Made by a program: the position numbers and the translations under genes. From JAFLCM01 sp964510955 (GTDB lineage Bacteria; Planctomycetota; Phycisphaerae; Phycisphaerales; UBA1924): DNA of 64,000 nucleotides. The stretch covers positions 1 through 64,000 of the forward strand of contig CAZEDW010000020.1 in NCBI GenBank assembly GCA_964510955.1, read 5' to 3'. Numbering within the stretch: the first letter of the stretch is position 1; each line of letters starts with the position of its first letter. The notes beneath the pieces were generated by a model that was not told the origin of the DNA, did no database searches, and worked only from the letters and a program-made list of their open reading frames with translations. Below are positions 9,138 through 17,962 of the stretch, one piece after another.

Positions 9138-10478
9138 ATGACCCGCCCGATCCTCCCCGCCGAAACGCCGGCGCCGCCCGGAAATCTCCTCGCCGTCGCC
9201 TGCGTCGTGGCGATGAGTTTTTCGCCGGCCGCAACCGTCGCGGCGGCGCCACCGGCTCCCGGCCAGGGGCAGCGGAAGCAACCGTCCGGGACGCCGGTGC
9301 TGATTGTCGGCCCCGAACTGCACGCCTCGCGCGGGCTGCTGGTGGGGTTCGATCCCGGGTCCGGACCGCAGTTGGCTGACGAGCGCGGGCGGCCATCGAG
9401 AGTCGAGCCGTCGCGCGTGCTCGCGGTGATCGCGGCCGACCCCGGCGCGGACGGCGCGACGGGCATCGGCGCGTGGACGGCGCCCGCCCGGAGGCGTCAG
9501 ACCGACGGCGCCATGGTCGGCGCCCTGTTGAGCGGGCGGGCGCAGGGCTTGCTTGTCGGGGTTGATGGCCAGCGCATCCCCGGCGTGCTGGACCGTGGCG
9601 CCAAGCCCGACCATGTGAAATGGAGCAACGAGCGCCGCGGGAGTGTGCAGGTGCCGCTCGATCAGCTCGGCGCGCTGTGGCTGCGGTTGGGCCCGGCCTC
9701 GGGCGACACGGGGGTATTCACCCGGGCGCCGGCGCAGGATGAGCTCCGCCTGAGCAACGGCGACGCGCTGCGCGGGCTGCTGTCGGGGATCGACCCGGAC
9801 AAGCTGACCATCGAGATCGACGGCAAACCGACGGACATGCCCGCGGCGCGGGCCGAGGGCGTTGTCTTCGCCAACCCGAGGCGCCCGCTGAACGGGACCG
9901 CGGTGTGGTTGAGCGACGGCAGCGTGCTGAAGATCGAGAGCGCCGCGACCGTCTCGGAGGATGCGCTCGTCTTCAATCTCCCGGGCAAGGAGCAGTGGAA
10001 GGCCGAGCTCCGCGAGGTCCGCGGCTGGGTGTCGGCGGCCCAGCGGCTCGTTGCGCTGTCGTCGGTGCAGCCCGGGCGTTGGGCTCCCCTGGGCGGCCGC
10101 GTGGGCACCGACCCGCCGAGCATCGCGTTCCACGCCGACGATCTGTCGCTCGGCGGGTCGGCGGTGCTCGGGGCGCGGGACGTGGTGTTGCCGGGCGCGA
10201 TGGAAGCGGTGTACGAGCTGCCCGCCGGCACGGCACGGATCGCGTGCACTGCCGCGCTGGAGGACGACGCCGGCGCGTGGGGCGATTGCCGCCTGACGCT
10301 CCTGCAAGGGGGGCGCGAGGCGGTCAGCGTGCGGCTGAATGAGAACGAGCCGGCGGTCGAGGTGAACGCCGCGGTCGGCCCGGGTGACCTGACCATCCGC
10401 CTCGAACCGGGGCGCTTCGGGACGCCGAAGAACCGGGTCCGGCTGCTCCGGCCGCTGCTGTTGATCAACCCGAAGTAG
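9138..10478 (+). CDS. Secreted protein of unknown function, last gene of the operon
   Basis: 446 residues. The start at ATG 9138 lies 6 bp after the previous stop and precedes a signal-peptide-like stretch (NLLAVACVVAMSFSPAATVAAA). The body is beta-rich with repeated short patterns such as LSNGDALRGLLSGID and LSDGSVLKIES, which resemble small beta-barrel or LSm-like repeats. The C-terminal 100 residues (TARIACTAALEDDAGAWGD, then VRLLRPLLLINPK) are reminiscent of a carbohydrate-binding jelly roll of the NPCBM kind. That reading is by eye and uncertain. It closes the run of six co-directional genes, and a convergent tmk follows. Confidence 0.6.
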   Translation: MTRPILPAETPAPPGNLLAVACVVAMSFSPAATVAAAPPAPGQGQRKQPSGTPVLIVGPELHASRGLLVGFDPGSGPQLADERGRPSRVEPSRVLAVIAADPGADGATGIGAWTAPARRRQTDGAMVGALLSGRAQGLLVGVDGQRIPGVLDRGAKPDHVKWSNERRGSVQVPLDQLGALWLRLGPASGDTGVFTRAPAQDELRLSNGDALRGLLSGIDPDKLTIEIDGKPTDMPAARAEGVVFANPRRPLNGTAVWLSDGSVLKIESAATVSEDALVFNLPGKEQWKAELREVRGWVSAAQRLVALSSVQPGRWAPLGGRVGTDPPSIAFHADDLSLGGSAVLGARDVVLPGAMEAVYELPAGTARIACTAALEDDAGAWGDCRLTLLQGGREAVSVRLNENEPAVEVNAAVGPGDLTIRLEPGRFGTPKNRVRLLRPLLLINPK

Positions 10479-10519
10479 CCCCGATGCCGTGATTTGCGCC
10501 CGGGAGGGACGGGGCGGGC

Positions 10520-11242
10520 CTAGAGGCGGGCGCCGCTGACGACGCCGGCTTTTCTCGGCGCGGCGTGGGAGAGCTTCTCCCGCAGCACCCGCAGAAGTTC
10601 GCCCGAAACGGTGTCGGCACTGCCCGCCGCGTTCACCACCGCGTAGCGGCCCGGGTCCCGGCGCGCCTGGTCCAAAAAGCCCTGGCGAACCATGCGGTGG
10701 AACTCGGCGCCCTTCTGCTCGATACGGTCCAGCAGGGGGTTCAGGCGCGCGGCGGCGGTGGCCTCGTCAGCATCGAAGATCACCACGAGGTCGGGGCTGA
10801 TGCCGGCGCATGCGGCGTCGCCGACGGCCAGAATCTCGTCGCGGGGAAGCCCACCGGCGGCGCCCTGATAGGCCAGGGTGCTGGAGATGAACCGGTCGGC
10901 CAGCACCAGCTCGCCGCGCCCCAGCGCCGGGATAATCCTCTGCTGCACCAGCTGCGCCCGGCTGGCCATGTAGAGCAGCATCTCGCAGCGGACGGTCATC
11001 TCGGCGTGGATCGGGTCCAGCAGGATGTCGCGGATGCGCTCACCCACATCGGTGCCGCCGGGCTCACGCACGTCGCACACGGTGACGCCCGCGTCGCGGG
11101 CCATGTCGATGAATCGGCGGAACTGCGTGGACTTGCCGGACCCGTCGGGCCCGTCGAACACGATGAACTTCCCGCCCAGCGCGCCCAGCCAGGCGCGGTC
11201 GGCGTCGCTCACAGTCAGATGCTGGTCGGCGGGGTTCGGCAC
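10520..11242 (-). CDS. tmk: Thymidylate kinase (dTMP kinase)
   Basis: 240 residues with a GTG start at 11242. The enzyme phosphorylates dTMP to dTDP with ATP in the cytoplasm. A P-loop GPDGSGKST lies at residues 31-39. The DR-type motif ADRFISSTLAYQG, which binds the dTMP phosphate, and the REPGGTDVGERIR region are both clear. The first 20 residues precede the usual thymidylate kinase start and may be an extension. The gene lies 114 bp downstream of tyrS on the same strand and may be co-transcribed with it. Confidence 0.93.
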   Translation of the reverse strand: MPNPADQHLTVSDADRAWLGALGGKFIVFDGPDGSGKSTQFRRFIDMARDAGVTVCDVREPGGTDVGERIRDILLDPIHAEMTVRCEMLLYMASRAQLVQQRIIPALGRGELVLADRFISSTLAYQGAAGGLPRDEILAVGDAACAGISPDLVVIFDADEATAAARLNPLLDRIEQKGAEFHRMVRQGFLDQARRDPGRYAVVNAAGSADTVSGELLRVLREKLSHAAPRKAGVVSGARL

Positions 11243-11356
11243 GCGCCGGATTCTAGCGGCGGGGGGTCCGCGATCAGGGCGTGTTTGCGGTGATGTGAAT
11301 TGCTGGGCGCGGTTTGCCGCGCAGGAATCCGGACGCCCGGACTTCTGCCGTGGTGA

Positions 11357-12676
11357 TCAGGTCCAGCGGGTAACGTGCCAGGCCTTCTTGCCGCGCCGGA
11401 ACAAGGCCAGCGAGGCGTGCAGGAGGCGGCTGGTGGTCAGGCGGTCGTCGGGCCCGACCTTTTCGCCGTTCAACGAGACCGCTCCGGCGGCCAGGTGCTC
11501 GCGGGCCTCGCGCTTGCTCTTGGCCAGGGTGGTCTGGGCCAGAAGGTCAGCCAGCGGCAGCCCGTCACCGGCAAGCTCCGCCTTGGCGTGCGTGCTGGAG
11601 GGGGCGCTGGCGAACACCTCCGTGAGCGTGCCCAGGTCGAGCGAGGCGACGTCGCCGCTGAAAAGGGCTTCGCCGGCGGCCTTGGCGCGGGCCAGCTCGT
11701 CAGGGCCGTGGAGCATCTGGGTCATGTGGTCGGCGAGGGCCTTGTGGGCCTCACGCCGTCCGGGGTCGGCGGCGTGGGCGGCGGCCAACGCTTCGATCTG
11801 AGCGTGGGGGAACACCGTGAATGTCTTGAGGAACTTCACCACGTCGGCATCGGCGGCGTTGAGCCAGAACTGGTGGAAGGCGTAGGGGCTGGTGCGGTCG
11901 GCGGTGAGCCAGACGGCGCCGGACTCGGTCTTGCCGAACTTGGTGCCGTCGGCCTTGGTGATGAGGGGCCAGGTAAGGGCGTGCGATTCGGCCCTTACGC
12001 CCGCGCCGTCATCGGCGAGTCGGCGGATCAGGTCGGATCCGCTGACGATGTTCCCCCACTGGTCGCTCCCGCCGATCTGGAGCGTCACACCCATCTCGCG
12101 GAACAGGTGGAGGTAGTCGTATGCCTGGAGGATGACGTAGCTAAACTCGGTGTAGCTGATGCCGTGCTCGCGGGCGATGCGGTCGCGGACCGAATCGCGC
12201 TTGATCATCTCGTTGACGGAGAAGTGCTTGCCGATGTCGCGGAGCAGCTCGATGTAGTTGAGCTTGCCGAGCCAATCGACGTTGTTGACGATGACGGCGG
12301 CGTTGGGCCCGGTGAAGTCGAGCAGGGCGCGGAAGATGCGCTCCTGGCTCTTGACGTTGGCGGCGACGGTTTCGAGGGTCTGGAGCTGGCGTTCGGCGGA
12401 CTTGCCCGACGGATCGCCGATCATGCCGGTGCCGCCGCCCATGACGACGATGGGGGTGTGCCCGGCCATCTGGAACCGCTTGAGGCCCATGATCGACACG
12501 AGGTTGCCGATGGTGAGCGAGTCGGCGGTGGGGTCGAAGCCGCAGTAGACCTTGCGGGGGGTGGAGAGGTGCTTGCGCAGGGCGGCCTCGTCGGTGCACT
12601 GGTGCACCTGGGCGCGGTACTTCAGGTCGTCGAGAAGTTCCGGGGGGGCCGGGTCTGAGATGGACGGGGCGGTCAT
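11357..12676 (-). CDS. tyrS: Tyrosyl-tRNA synthetase
   Basis: 439 residues from ATG 12676. The frame extends upstream, but that part has no family similarity and this ATG opens a typical N-terminus. The enzyme attaches tyrosine to tRNA-Tyr. The Rossmann domain has GFDPTADSL, GGGTGMIGDPSGK and IGGSDQWGN. The second catalytic motif is KFGKT (246-250), as in E. coli-type TyrRS. The C-terminus has an S4 RNA-binding domain (AREHLAAGAVSLNGEKVG). The class I HIGH motif reads TIGN (55-58), so both histidines are replaced. Asn at the second position is common in the family, whereas Thr at the first is unusual. Confidence 0.96.
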   Translation of the reverse strand: MTAPSISDPAPPELLDDLKYRAQVHQCTDEAALRKHLSTPRKVYCGFDPTADSLTIGNLVSIMGLKRFQMAGHTPIVVMGGGTGMIGDPSGKSAERQLQTLETVAANVKSQERIFRALLDFTGPNAAVIVNNVDWLGKLNYIELLRDIGKHFSVNEMIKRDSVRDRIAREHGISYTEFSYVILQAYDYLHLFREMGVTLQIGGSDQWGNIVSGSDLIRRLADDGAGVRAESHALTWPLITKADGTKFGKTESGAVWLTADRTSPYAFHQFWLNAADADVVKFLKTFTVFPHAQIEALAAAHAADPGRREAHKALADHMTQMLHGPDELARAKAAGEALFSGDVASLDLGTLTEVFASAPSSTHAKAELAGDGLPLADLLAQTTLAKSKREAREHLAAGAVSLNGEKVGPDDRLTTSRLLHASLALFRRGKKAWHVTRWT

Positions 12677-12993
12677 GGGGCGGAGAATAGCCCGGCGGGG
12701 CACGGGGCGGCCGAGCTGAGATTCAGGCTCGATTGCGCCCGAGGCGGGCGAATCCACGTTCCCGGACCGGGGCAACGCGAAGATCATGGGTGGCTCGCAC
12801 CCGCGGCGGACGCGTCTTGCTCGGTTCAGTTGTGATCCGGTGGCGGGAGCGGGTAAGTTAGGGTCTGATTGGGAGGGCCCGGCGCCCGTGTCGGCGCCGG
12901 GTGGGTCGCTGTCGCTTCCGCCCACGGAGCGCCGGCGCGTCGCGATGGCCTGGGGACTGCGCTTGAAGCGCGGCCCCGTTCGGGAGCTTGCAG
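12677..12993. other. Divergent intergenic region tyrS / metallo-hydrolase
   Basis: 317 bp with no plausible gene. It must carry the promoters of two divergent genes. The only sites I can point to are GGAG at 12983-12986, a ribosome site 7 bp before the ATG at 12994, and an AT-richer patch near 12856 (GTAAGTTAGGGT) that could contain a -10. I found no clear -35/-10 pair or operator. Confidence 0.4.
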
Positions 12994-13746
12994 ATGCGCG
13001 TGCTCATCCTGGGCGTCGGAGACGCGTTCACCTACCGTGGGTTCGGCACGTCCGCCGTGGTGCAGGGCAAGGAGGGGCTGGTCCTGCTCGACTGCCCCGA
13101 CCTGATCCACCGCGCGCTGTTCGAGGCGTCGATGAAATCGGCGTGGGACGTCGATGTCAACGCGATCGACGACGTGATCATCACGCACCTTCACGGCGAC
13201 CATTGCAACGGGCTTGAGTCTTTCGGGTTCGCGAAGTTCGTGAACCGCCTGATGGGCAAGTCCAAGGTCATGCCGCGCCTGTGGACGCACCCGGCGGCGG
13301 CGGCGCGGGTGTGGGAACGACTGGCGCCGGCGATGGACGCGCCCCTGACAAAGGGCGGGCGCAAGAGCGAGCTGCGCGATTTTTTCGAGCTTCACATCAT
13401 CGAGCCGAACATGACCTCGATGGTGCAGGGAATCGCGGTGGACTGCCGCTACACCATCCACTCGATCCCCACCATCGGACTGAAGCTCTCCGACGGCAAG
13501 GGCATCCTGGGCTGGTCCGGCGACACGGTGTACGACCAGGCGCATATCGATTGGCTGAGCGACGCGCACGTGATCGTGCACGAGGCGAACCTCGGGCCGG
13601 TGCACACCAACATCGAGACCCTGAACTCTCTCCCGGAGGTCATCCGGCGCAAGATGCGCGTCACGCACATCGTCGACAACTTCGACGAGTCGTGCACCGA
13701 CATCAAGCCGCTGGTGGAGGGCGAGCTGATCCTGATCGGCGAGTGA
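12994..13746 (+). CDS. MBL-fold metallo-hydrolase (RNase Z-like)
   Basis: 250 residues from ATG 12994, chosen over the TTG at 12988 because GGAG lies 7 bp upstream. The metal-binding motif THLHGDHCNG (HLHGDH at 65-70) is intact. Further ligands are plausible in GWSGDTVYDQ (Asp) and VIVHEANLG (His). The order resembles the RNase Z/arylsulfatase branch of the beta-lactamase fold, but the exosite of true RNase Z is not evident. The substrate cannot be named from sequence. It is a cytoplasmic protein with no signal peptide, convergent with the next gene at only 12 bp. Confidence 0.85.
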   Translation: MRVLILGVGDAFTYRGFGTSAVVQGKEGLVLLDCPDLIHRALFEASMKSAWDVDVNAIDDVIITHLHGDHCNGLESFGFAKFVNRLMGKSKVMPRLWTHPAAAARVWERLAPAMDAPLTKGGRKSELRDFFELHIIEPNMTSMVQGIAVDCRYTIHSIPTIGLKLSDGKGILGWSGDTVYDQAHIDWLSDAHVIVHEANLGPVHTNIETLNSLPEVIRRKMRVTHIVDNFDESCTDIKPLVEGELILIGE

Positions 13747-13758
13747 TCTGCGGCCGGC

Positions 13759-14283
13759 TCAGCGGGCGCCCTGCGCCGCCGGGGAGCGGGCGGGGGCTGC
13801 GGGGGAGCCGGGGGTGCCTGCCAGCGTGTTGATTTTCACGGGTGCGCCCTTGACGCCCCGCTCCTTCGCCTCGCCCACGGCCCGGAGCAGCGCGAGCAAG
13901 GCCCCGATGGCTTCGCGGACCTCGCGCTCGTCAATCTCGGTGATCTCGCCGTCGGAAATGGCGGCGATGGCCTCGGCGCACTCGCGGACGGCGCTGGAGG
14001 CGGCGGCGTCGAGCGTGGCTTCCTGGCGGATGAAGTAGCCACCCACTTCCTGACACACGAAGTCCAAGGCGCGGTCGCCGACGTCGGGCTGGGCGCTTTG
14101 GAGGCTGCGCACGAGCCGCTCGACGGGGTTGGGCTGAACACCCGCGAGAATGCGGTTGACCTGGCGCGTGGACAACTCCAGAGACTGGGCGAACTTCTTG
14201 ACCCCCACGCTTTCAACCAAGGCGCGGAAGTGCGCAAGCCCGCGGGCGTTCAGGTCGGCGTTTGGGTCCAGGTGATCGTTCAT
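13759..14283 (-). CDS. Small helix-turn-helix-like protein of unknown function
   Basis: 174 residues from ATG 14283, with a GGAGAG ribosome site about 8 bp upstream. The segment VKKFAQSLELSTRQVNRILAG (about residues 28-48) looks like a helix-turn-helix. The following helices resemble the small phage-CII-type regulatory proteins (VERLVRSLQSA, then DVGDRALDFVCQEVGGYFI). The C-terminal third is helical and ends in an Ala/Pro tail. It stands alone between two unrelated genes. The DNA-binding role is inferred from the putative helix-turn-helix only. Confidence 0.55.
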   Translation of the reverse strand: MNDHLDPNADLNARGLAHFRALVESVGVKKFAQSLELSTRQVNRILAGVQPNPVERLVRSLQSAQPDVGDRALDFVCQEVGGYFIRQEATLDAAASSAVRECAEAIAAISDGEITEIDEREVREAIGALLALLRAVGEAKERGVKGAPVKINTLAGTPGSPAAPARSPAAQGAR

Positions 14284-14514
14284 GTCCAGACTCTCCGGTC
14301 AGCACTGTGCGAACAGAACCCGAGCGCATGGCGGGCCCGCTCATCGGCATCCCCCGCATCAATACGCGGTCCCGGCGGGGACAGTTCGCTGACGTGTCCC
14401 CACCAGATTCACGATAGGGGCAAACTGGCGGATTGGATGCGTTTAGAACAGTTGATGTCTCACCCGCCGCGCAGCGGGACACCTAACAGGCCGGGCTCAG
14501 ACGGGTTTGGGGCG

Positions 14515-16560
14515 TCAGACCGCCGCCGGGCGGAGGGAGGCCGAGGCGTTGCGCGGGCGCTGAGCACCGGGCGTTTCGGCTCGCGGGCTGGCGCCCACGG
14601 CGTGCTCGCCGGCGGCGAAATCCTCGCCGAATCGGATCAGCCGGAAGCTGTTGCCGATGACAAAGATATCGCCGAGGAAGTGGTAAAAAGCGGCCAGCCC
14701 GATGGCGATGTGCCCCGTGGCGGCGATGCTGAGCCCGATGAGGGCGATGATGATGGACGCGGCGACGTTTTGGGCAATGATGACGCGGCTTTTGCGCGCC
14801 AGGGCGACCAGGAAGGGGATGCGCCCGATGTCGTCGTTCATCAGCGCCACGCCGGCGGAGTTGGTGGCGATATCGCTGCCGCCCAGACCCATCGCGACCC
14901 CTACATCGGCGGCGGCGAGCGAAGGGCCGTCGTTGATTCCGTCGCCGACCATCAGCACGCGCTGACCTTGGGCGACCATGCGCTGCACCAGCTCGTGCTT
15001 CTCCTCGGGGAGGCACTCGGCCTCGATCTGGTCGACGCCGACCGTGGCCCCGACGCGCTTGGCGACGGCGAGCCGGTCGCCGGTGAACACCTGCACGGTG
15101 CGGGCGCCGAGCTCACGGCAGCGCTCGATCACGGTCTTGGCGTTGTGACGGAGCTTGTCCTCGAGGCCGACCGCGCCCAAATACCGCCCCCCCACCATCA
15201 CGTGCACGCCGGTCATGCCCTCGATGCGGGCCTCGACGGCCTTGATCTGCTCGCCCGCGCCCGGGTTCTCCTCAGCGATCCACTTGGCGCGGCCCGCGAG
15301 GATCTTTCCGCCGGACCAGTCGGCTTTGACGCCGCGTCCGTGGACTTCCTGGTAGTTGTCGCTGGCGCCCGGCTCGATGCGGGCCTGCTGGGCGGTCTGC
15401 ATGATCGAGCGGGCGAGAGGATGGTTGGAGTGCTGCTCCGCGGCGGCGGCGGCGCGGAGAAGGTCGGCGCCGTCCACGCCCTCGGCCGGGGCCAGGCGCG
15501 CCACCGCGAACTTGCCCGTGGTCAGCGTTCCGGTCTTGTCGAAGATGAACGTGTCGATGTCGGCGGCGGCCTCGAGGTAGGAGGTCTGCTTGATCAGAAT
15601 GCCAAGACGGGCCGCGGCGGCGAAAGCGGCCATCATCGCCGTGGGGCTGGAGATCAGCAGCGCCGACGGGCAGGTGACCACCAGCACGCTGATGGCGATA
15701 TCCACGTTCTTGGTGATGTACCACACCAGCCCGGCGACCACGAGCGCGACCGGGACGAAATAGGCGGCCACCTGCTCGATCAGGAGCTGGCGCGGGGAGC
15801 GGGTGCTCTCGGCGGCGTGGATGAGCTGGGCGACCTTGCCGATGGTGGTGTCTTCGCCGACCATCGTGGCCTGCAGGTCAACGATGCCGGTGAGATTGGT
15901 GGTGCCGGCGTAGACGGTCGAGCCGGACTGGACCTCAACGGGCAGTGCCTCGCCGGTGAGCGAGGCCTGGTTGACGTCGGAGGTGCCGCTGACCACGCGT
16001 CCGTCGACGGGGAAGTTCTCGCCGGGCCGGACGCGGACGGTCATGCCCACCTTGACCTGCTCGAGGGGGACCTCGCGCTCGGCGCCGTTTTCGACAACGC
16101 GCGCGGTATCGGGCGTGAGACCGACGAGCTCCTCGATGGCGCGCCGCGCGCCCCAGGCGGTGCGGCTCAGCGCGTGGTCGAAGACCAGCAGGATGAACGC
16201 GAGGTAGCCCGCGGCTTCGTACTTACCGGTGGCAATCGCGGCGAGGATGGCGATGGCGGCGAGCGTCGAGCTCGTGGGGCGCCCGCGGCGGAGCTCCTTG
16301 TACGCCGAGTAGAACAGGCCGATGCCCAGCAGGACCGCGCCAAACGCCGCGGGGATCTCGGCGATCTCGTCGGAGGCCCAGCCGAAGAACTTCGAGAGCG
16401 TGGTGATGAACACCAGTGCGCCGCCCACGAAGTAGGCGATGATCCACTTCTCGATTTTCAGCTCGTGGTGCGAGCAGCACTCGACGCCGTGCTCGCCATC
16501 GTGGCTGTGGTCGTGGTCGTGGTGCTGGTCGTGTGCGAGACCGGCGTGGTGGGTGGCCAT
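14515..16560 (-). CDS. P1B-type heavy-metal translocating ATPase with His-rich N-terminus
   Basis: 681 residues. It is an inner-membrane pump that exports a transition metal at the cost of ATP. The first 32 residues are packed with His and Asp plus a CC pair, and there is no HMA ferredoxin-like domain. Visible motifs are LTGEALP (actuator), the phosphorylation site DKTGTLT (341-347), the HP dipeptide in NHPLARS, and GDGINDGPSLA. The membrane metal-site motif reads CPS (297-299) instead of the usual CPC, CPH, SPC or TPC, so the substrate is open. The His-rich tail points to Zn, Cd, Co or Ni. No neighbouring metal regulator is visible. Confidence 0.9.
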   Translation of the reverse strand: MATHHAGLAHDQHHDHDHSHDGEHGVECCSHHELKIEKWIIAYFVGGALVFITTLSKFFGWASDEIAEIPAAFGAVLLGIGLFYSAYKELRRGRPTSSTLAAIAILAAIATGKYEAAGYLAFILLVFDHALSRTAWGARRAIEELVGLTPDTARVVENGAEREVPLEQVKVGMTVRVRPGENFPVDGRVVSGTSDVNQASLTGEALPVEVQSGSTVYAGTTNLTGIVDLQATMVGEDTTIGKVAQLIHAAESTRSPRQLLIEQVAAYFVPVALVVAGLVWYITKNVDIAISVLVVTCPSALLISSPTAMMAAFAAAARLGILIKQTSYLEAAADIDTFIFDKTGTLTTGKFAVARLAPAEGVDGADLLRAAAAAEQHSNHPLARSIMQTAQQARIEPGASDNYQEVHGRGVKADWSGGKILAGRAKWIAEENPGAGEQIKAVEARIEGMTGVHVMVGGRYLGAVGLEDKLRHNAKTVIERCRELGARTVQVFTGDRLAVAKRVGATVGVDQIEAECLPEEKHELVQRMVAQGQRVLMVGDGINDGPSLAAADVGVAMGLGGSDIATNSAGVALMNDDIGRIPFLVALARKSRVIIAQNVAASIIIALIGLSIAATGHIAIGLAAFYHFLGDIFVIGNSFRLIRFGEDFAAGEHAVGASPRAETPGAQRPRNASASLRPAAV

Positions 16561-16625
16561 GCGTGGTTCCGAGGAGGCTGGATTCTGGACCGTGCGGTGC
16601 CGCGGTCGGGCTTGGTGCCGAGGTT

Positions 16626-16631
16626 TATACT
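16626..16631 (+). promoter_or_regulatory. -10-like TATACT in the divergent ATPase/gpsA region
   Basis: TATACT within GTTTATACTAG is the only AT-rich core between the divergent P-type ATPase and gpsA genes (16561-16759). Read on the other strand it gives TATAAA. No matching -35 is seen at 17 bp on either strand, so direction is uncertain. Confidence 0.3.
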
Positions 16632-16759
16632 AGTCGTCGCTCGCTTCTGCTCCCTCTCGCGGGCGGGAAGCCCTGATACGTCTCTCCCCGCTCGCAGGTT
16701 CGGGCTTTGCAAGGACTCAGGCAACTCAGACACGCGATCGGCCAGAGCCGCACCCAATC

Positions 16760-17785
16760 ATGCCCCAAACCCAGATTGCGATCATTGGTGACGGACAGAT
16801 GGGGCTGGTGTGCGCAGCGGTCCTCGCTCAGCATCCGGAACAGCCCGGAGTGACCCTTTGGGGGTACGAGTCCGGGCCGATCCACGACCTGGCGCAGACG
16901 AGGGTGTCGCCGCGCCTGGACATGGTGCGTTTGCCTCCTGCGGTTCGGGTGACAGCAGACGATCAAGCGGCACTGAGAGAGGCCGACCTGGTGATCTCGG
17001 CGGTGCCGACGCAGTTCGTGCGCTCGGTATGGGAGCGGCTCGGGAAATGGATCGGCCCCGGCGTGCCGGTCGTGAGCGTGGCAAAGGGGATCGAGAACGG
17101 GACCCTGCTGCGCCCAACGCAGATTGTGCTTGATGCGCTGGGCGAGCTGCACTCGGCGGGCGCGCGGCCGGTGTGTGTCTTGAGCGGGCCGACGATCGCG
17201 CCGGAGCTGGGACGGTGCCTTCCCGCCACGATGGTGGCGGCCGGCGAAAACCCCGCCTTGGCCGAGCGCGTCCAAAGGCTGTTCAGCACCAGTTGGCTGC
17301 GAATCTACACCAGCGCCGACCCCATCGGCGTCGAGGTTGCAGGCGCCACCAAGAACGTGATCGCCATCGCGGCGGGCATCATCGACGGCCTTCAGGCCGG
17401 CAACAATGCCAAGAGCGCGTTGCTGGCCCGCGGTCTGGCGGAGATCGCCCGACTCGGAACCGCCATGGGCGCGAAGCAGGAAACGTTTTTCGGCATCGCC
17501 GGCGTGGGTGACCTGGCCACGACCTGCTTCAGCCCCGAAGGACGCAACCGTTCCTGCGGCGAGGCACTGGGGCGCGGCGAGAAACTCGAGGCATTTCTGA
17601 AGCGGACCATGTCCGTGGTCGAAGGGGTCGCGACCACCCGTTCGGTCATGGCGCTGTGCAAGAAACTGGATGTGGACATGCCCATCACGGCGGCGGTCCA
17701 CGCGGTGCTCTACGAGGGGCTGGACCCGATCGACGCGATTTCGCGGCTGATGAGCCGTGGGTTGAAGGCCGAGCGGGTTGGGTGA
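16760..17785 (+). CDS. gpsA: Glycerol-3-phosphate dehydrogenase [NAD(P)+]
   Basis: 341 residues. It reduces dihydroxyacetone phosphate to sn-glycerol 3-phosphate, the backbone for phospholipid synthesis, in the cytoplasm. The nucleotide-binding loop is GDGQMG (10-15). Family motifs SVAKGIENGT, LSGPTIAPEL and VAGATKNVIAIAAGI are present; the lysine in the last is the catalytic one in characterised homologues. FFGIAGVGDLATTCFSPEGRN matches the C-terminal helical domain, and the length is typical. It is monocistronic by position. A GGTTG/CAACC hairpin lies just after the stop. Confidence 0.93.
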   Translation: MPQTQIAIIGDGQMGLVCAAVLAQHPEQPGVTLWGYESGPIHDLAQTRVSPRLDMVRLPPAVRVTADDQAALREADLVISAVPTQFVRSVWERLGKWIGPGVPVVSVAKGIENGTLLRPTQIVLDALGELHSAGARPVCVLSGPTIAPELGRCLPATMVAAGENPALAERVQRLFSTSWLRIYTSADPIGVEVAGATKNVIAIAAGIIDGLQAGNNAKSALLARGLAEIARLGTAMGAKQETFFGIAGVGDLATTCFSPEGRNRSCGEALGRGEKLEAFLKRTMSVVEGVATTRSVMALCKKLDVDMPITAAVHAVLYEGLDPIDAISRLMSRGLKAERVG

Positions 17786-17962
17786 GTTGTTGGTTGATAC
17801 CCAACCATATTCCGAACATTACTCGGGCCGAGCCGATATTTTGTTTGAGCTTTCAAACGGGTGGGCCCAAGGCCGCCAGTTTTGAGGTATTCTCAATCTG
17901 CCCGCCGCACAGCGGGTCGAGTCAGCTTCATTCCTGCAAGCACAGCACCGAGGAGTCTGCAC
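17786..17962 (+). promoter_or_regulatory. Intergenic region with three inverted repeats
   Basis: Three short perfect inverted repeats occur here: GGTTG/CAACC soon after the gpsA stop, GTTTGA-GCTT-TCAAAC at 17843-17858, and TTGAG-GTATT-CTCAA at 17882-17896. The region is AT-richer than its flanks. The last two are candidates for operators of the gene at 17963, and the first for a weak terminator. GAGGAG at 17950-17955 is the ribosome site of that gene. Confidence 0.35.
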
